Assembly: GCF_017591425.1 (NCBI RefSeq)
Contig: NW_024466459.1
Coordinates: forward strand, 62,001 to 126,000
From: Ochotona curzoniae
Lineage: Eukaryota; Chordata; Mammalia; Lagomorpha; Ochotonidae
Reading direction: 5' to 3'
DNA length: 64,000 nucleotides
In this document: positions 57,801 through 60,800 of the stretch, piece by piece
Layout: each line of letters starts with the position of its first letter
Position numbering within the stretch: the stretch's first letter is position 1
The notes under the pieces: generated by a model
Told to the model about the DNA's origin: nothing
Databases searched by the model: none
The model's input: the letters and a program-made list of their open reading frames with translations, nothing else
Made by a program: the position numbers and the translations under genes

Positions 57801-60800
57801 TGCTGGTGTTGAAAAAGTCAGCAGTATGGCCTCTAAGGACCTTGGGCATTTCTGCTGCTGTGGAAAAATGTGTCACATTCCACTCTCAAGTGAAAAGCTT
57901 GTTATAGATATAAATGTTTAACTGTAGAATAAATCTTTAACTTTGCAATTTTCTTCTTTATTTGCAAATCAAGAAAAAATCTAGGCTAAGAAATAAATGT
58001 CTGTCACCATTCTTAGTTCTACTATGAATACTTAAGTTTAGAAAGGAAACTTAAGGAAAAAGACCTTTGGCCATATATTAAAAATCAAAATGAGGAAAAT
58101 AAAGAATAAATTAATAATAAATTAATAAAGAATAAATTAATAATTATAACCATCTCCATAACTAGGTTCTCTTTAATTTGGATTGTGTATTTTCTTACAG
58201 CTGACAGAAAAATCCTGCAGAACAAATTGCTGGAAGGTATAAAGACTCTTAGAGGTAAGACAGAATCATAGTGAAAAGGTAAATGAGTTTGAAATTCTGT
58301 TGATTTCCACTTATTTCCTAGAGATTTAAATTTGAATCTGTATATTTCTACTGTCTTTTTTTTTTCAATTGGTTTTGCAGTTGGTCTACATTTATTCTGC
58401 AAAACATGTTCAGTCCCTTTTAGCTAACAAAATCTAGTCATCAAAAAGTAAAACATCGCACTAAAATCAGCCTTATAAATCATCAAAGCAATTTAAGAAG
58501 TCATTTTGATTTTTGACAGAAAGCTAATATATATTGTTTTGTGATAACATACTGAAAGTAACAATTTACTATGCAGCAGCCTCATAAAATCAGTAAAATC
58601 AAATGGAAAAACAAGGCAGAACAAAAGCAAAAACTGATGAGAAAAACCACAAAAGCCACACTAATAAATGTCTATTAAATATGTTGGATGCAGTGAAAGG
58701 TCTATATGAGAAAGCCTTGGCTGCCCGTGTCAGTCTCTGCAGCCTTTCCAGAGGGCCTTCTCCACATCCTTTGCTTCACATGCTGAAACCTGCACAGGAA
58801 ATTGGCACTTCATTTATGAAGCCTTTCTTATTATTCATCTCTTCAGTATCTTCTTTCTCAAAGAGACTGCAAAGCCACTGGAGACAGATTCTGTGCCTTT
58901 CTTCTTGGTGATCTCAGATGTTTTTCATAATTTTATTTATACACAAGAAGGCACTAACTCATTTTTGTGCTACCTGATTGTGTTGGAGACGGTCCCAGTG
59001 ATTTGACTCGGGTGGTTAGTAAATGGTTAAGGCATGTATTTATATCCTAGTTTGTCTAGCTCCAGTTATTTTGGGAGTCAGACAAACCCAAATGTAAATC
59101 CTGCATCGACTATCTAATCAGATGGTTTAATACAGAAAAAAAATATAAAATCATTAAGTACATTTTAACAGCCAAACACAATGAACAATTTATTGTCTCT
59201 CCTAGTTTTTCAACAAGATTAAAAGGAAAATTATGCTTATTATTCCCATGTTGCAGTAGAGTGTACTAAGACACAAGCAAAGTTAACTGTCAGAGGTCAT
59301 ATAGTAATTAGCCAAGACACCACTCTAAGGGGTTCATCTGTAAACCTCGTCTGTATACCTGATGTTGTTGTCATAATAATGATCAGTATTCATTAAACAA
59401 TTGCTAGGTCAGATACCCAGGTCTACTTCTGAAATTGTGTACAAAGCTTTACTCTATGTAGATGTGTATTTTTCCCTGAGGGATGCTTTTACTATATTCT
59501 TAAAGTCATGTGTAATATTCCTCAAGTCTAGAAGTACATGTACTACTATGGGTTGGGGAAGGTGAATAGGATAAAAAGTATTTTCTCCAAGATCTCTTGA
59601 TTCACTTGAGAAGCCAAAATGGTCAAAGTAGTGATCCTAAGGTACAAGGCTTATTCACTTCTAAATAAATGGCTTAGAGAAGAGAGGATTCTAGCTGAAG
59701 CAATAAGGAAACACAACACAATTCTATAGATTGCTGTGTAGTTCATCTTTTAAAATTAGATAAAAGATACATAATATGAAATTTACGTTTAGCCAATATT
59801 TAGGGTGCAATTCAGTAACATTCAGCATGATCACATGTCATGCAGACACTCCTATCATGACACAAGCAGAAATGGTTGTGATTAAGGAGTAACTTCCCAT
59901 TTCCTCCTCCCTCTCCTGGCCTGGTAACCTCTATTCCACTTCTTCTGGGTTTACTTGTTCTAGGGCCATAAGTGGATACTACTGAGCTTTATATGTTGAT
60001 TTTTAGGGCAATGTCCCATATTTCTTTGGAATTGCCCAAATTTTGATAGAACTTGAAATAATCGTGCCATAAAAAAGAATACCATCAAAGACTTCCATTT
60101 TAAGAAATCTTATCAGTACCAAAATCAACCAGACTAAAACAAATGCCATGTTACTAATTGCTTCCAAAAATTAGACTGTTCTTTTTTTGCACATTTTGGA
60201 ATTCTTGTATTTTTCTCTTTCCCTTTTCCTTTTTTTAAGGGGGGAAAATTGATGTCAATAAACTAGATATGCTTCTTGGAAACATGGGAATGAGTCTCAC
60301 AGGCACAGAACTTGAAGATCTGACACAGGGCCTCCCAGTGAATGGTAAGCATCCAGGCTCCCATGAACTCAAAACAGCATGTTTAAAAGCAGCAATTCTA
60401 AGCCAGGTTACCTGGATTTCTGCTATGGGCCATATGTTAGTAGAGGAGTCGCCTCAATGTGTCTGTACCTTGTTTTCCTCACCTCTGAAAAAGGTACCTA
60501 CTTTACAGAATTTATGATGAATAAATTATACCCAGAGCCGGCACGTAGTAGTAGGTATTCCATTAAGGCTCTTATTATCATTGTTATCATTGTTGTAATC
60601 CTTGCTACTATTACTAAGCTCCCATGAATGTTAAGGCTAATAGGATTATATATTTGTACCTCTACCTTGAAATCAAGCCATTTGGAAAGCCCTTGAAAGA
60701 AATGCAATATTAAAATAGGAAATCCTTTCTGTTACTGTGTGCATTAGTGTTGGTAACTCCTTACATTGTGAGTTAACACACATTTCTGAGAATACTGCCT

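Noticed and set aside
58603..58911. 102-codon open frame
   Set aside because: No recognisable domain, no splice-site context matching the phase 1-1 rule, and no similarity to A or B modules.
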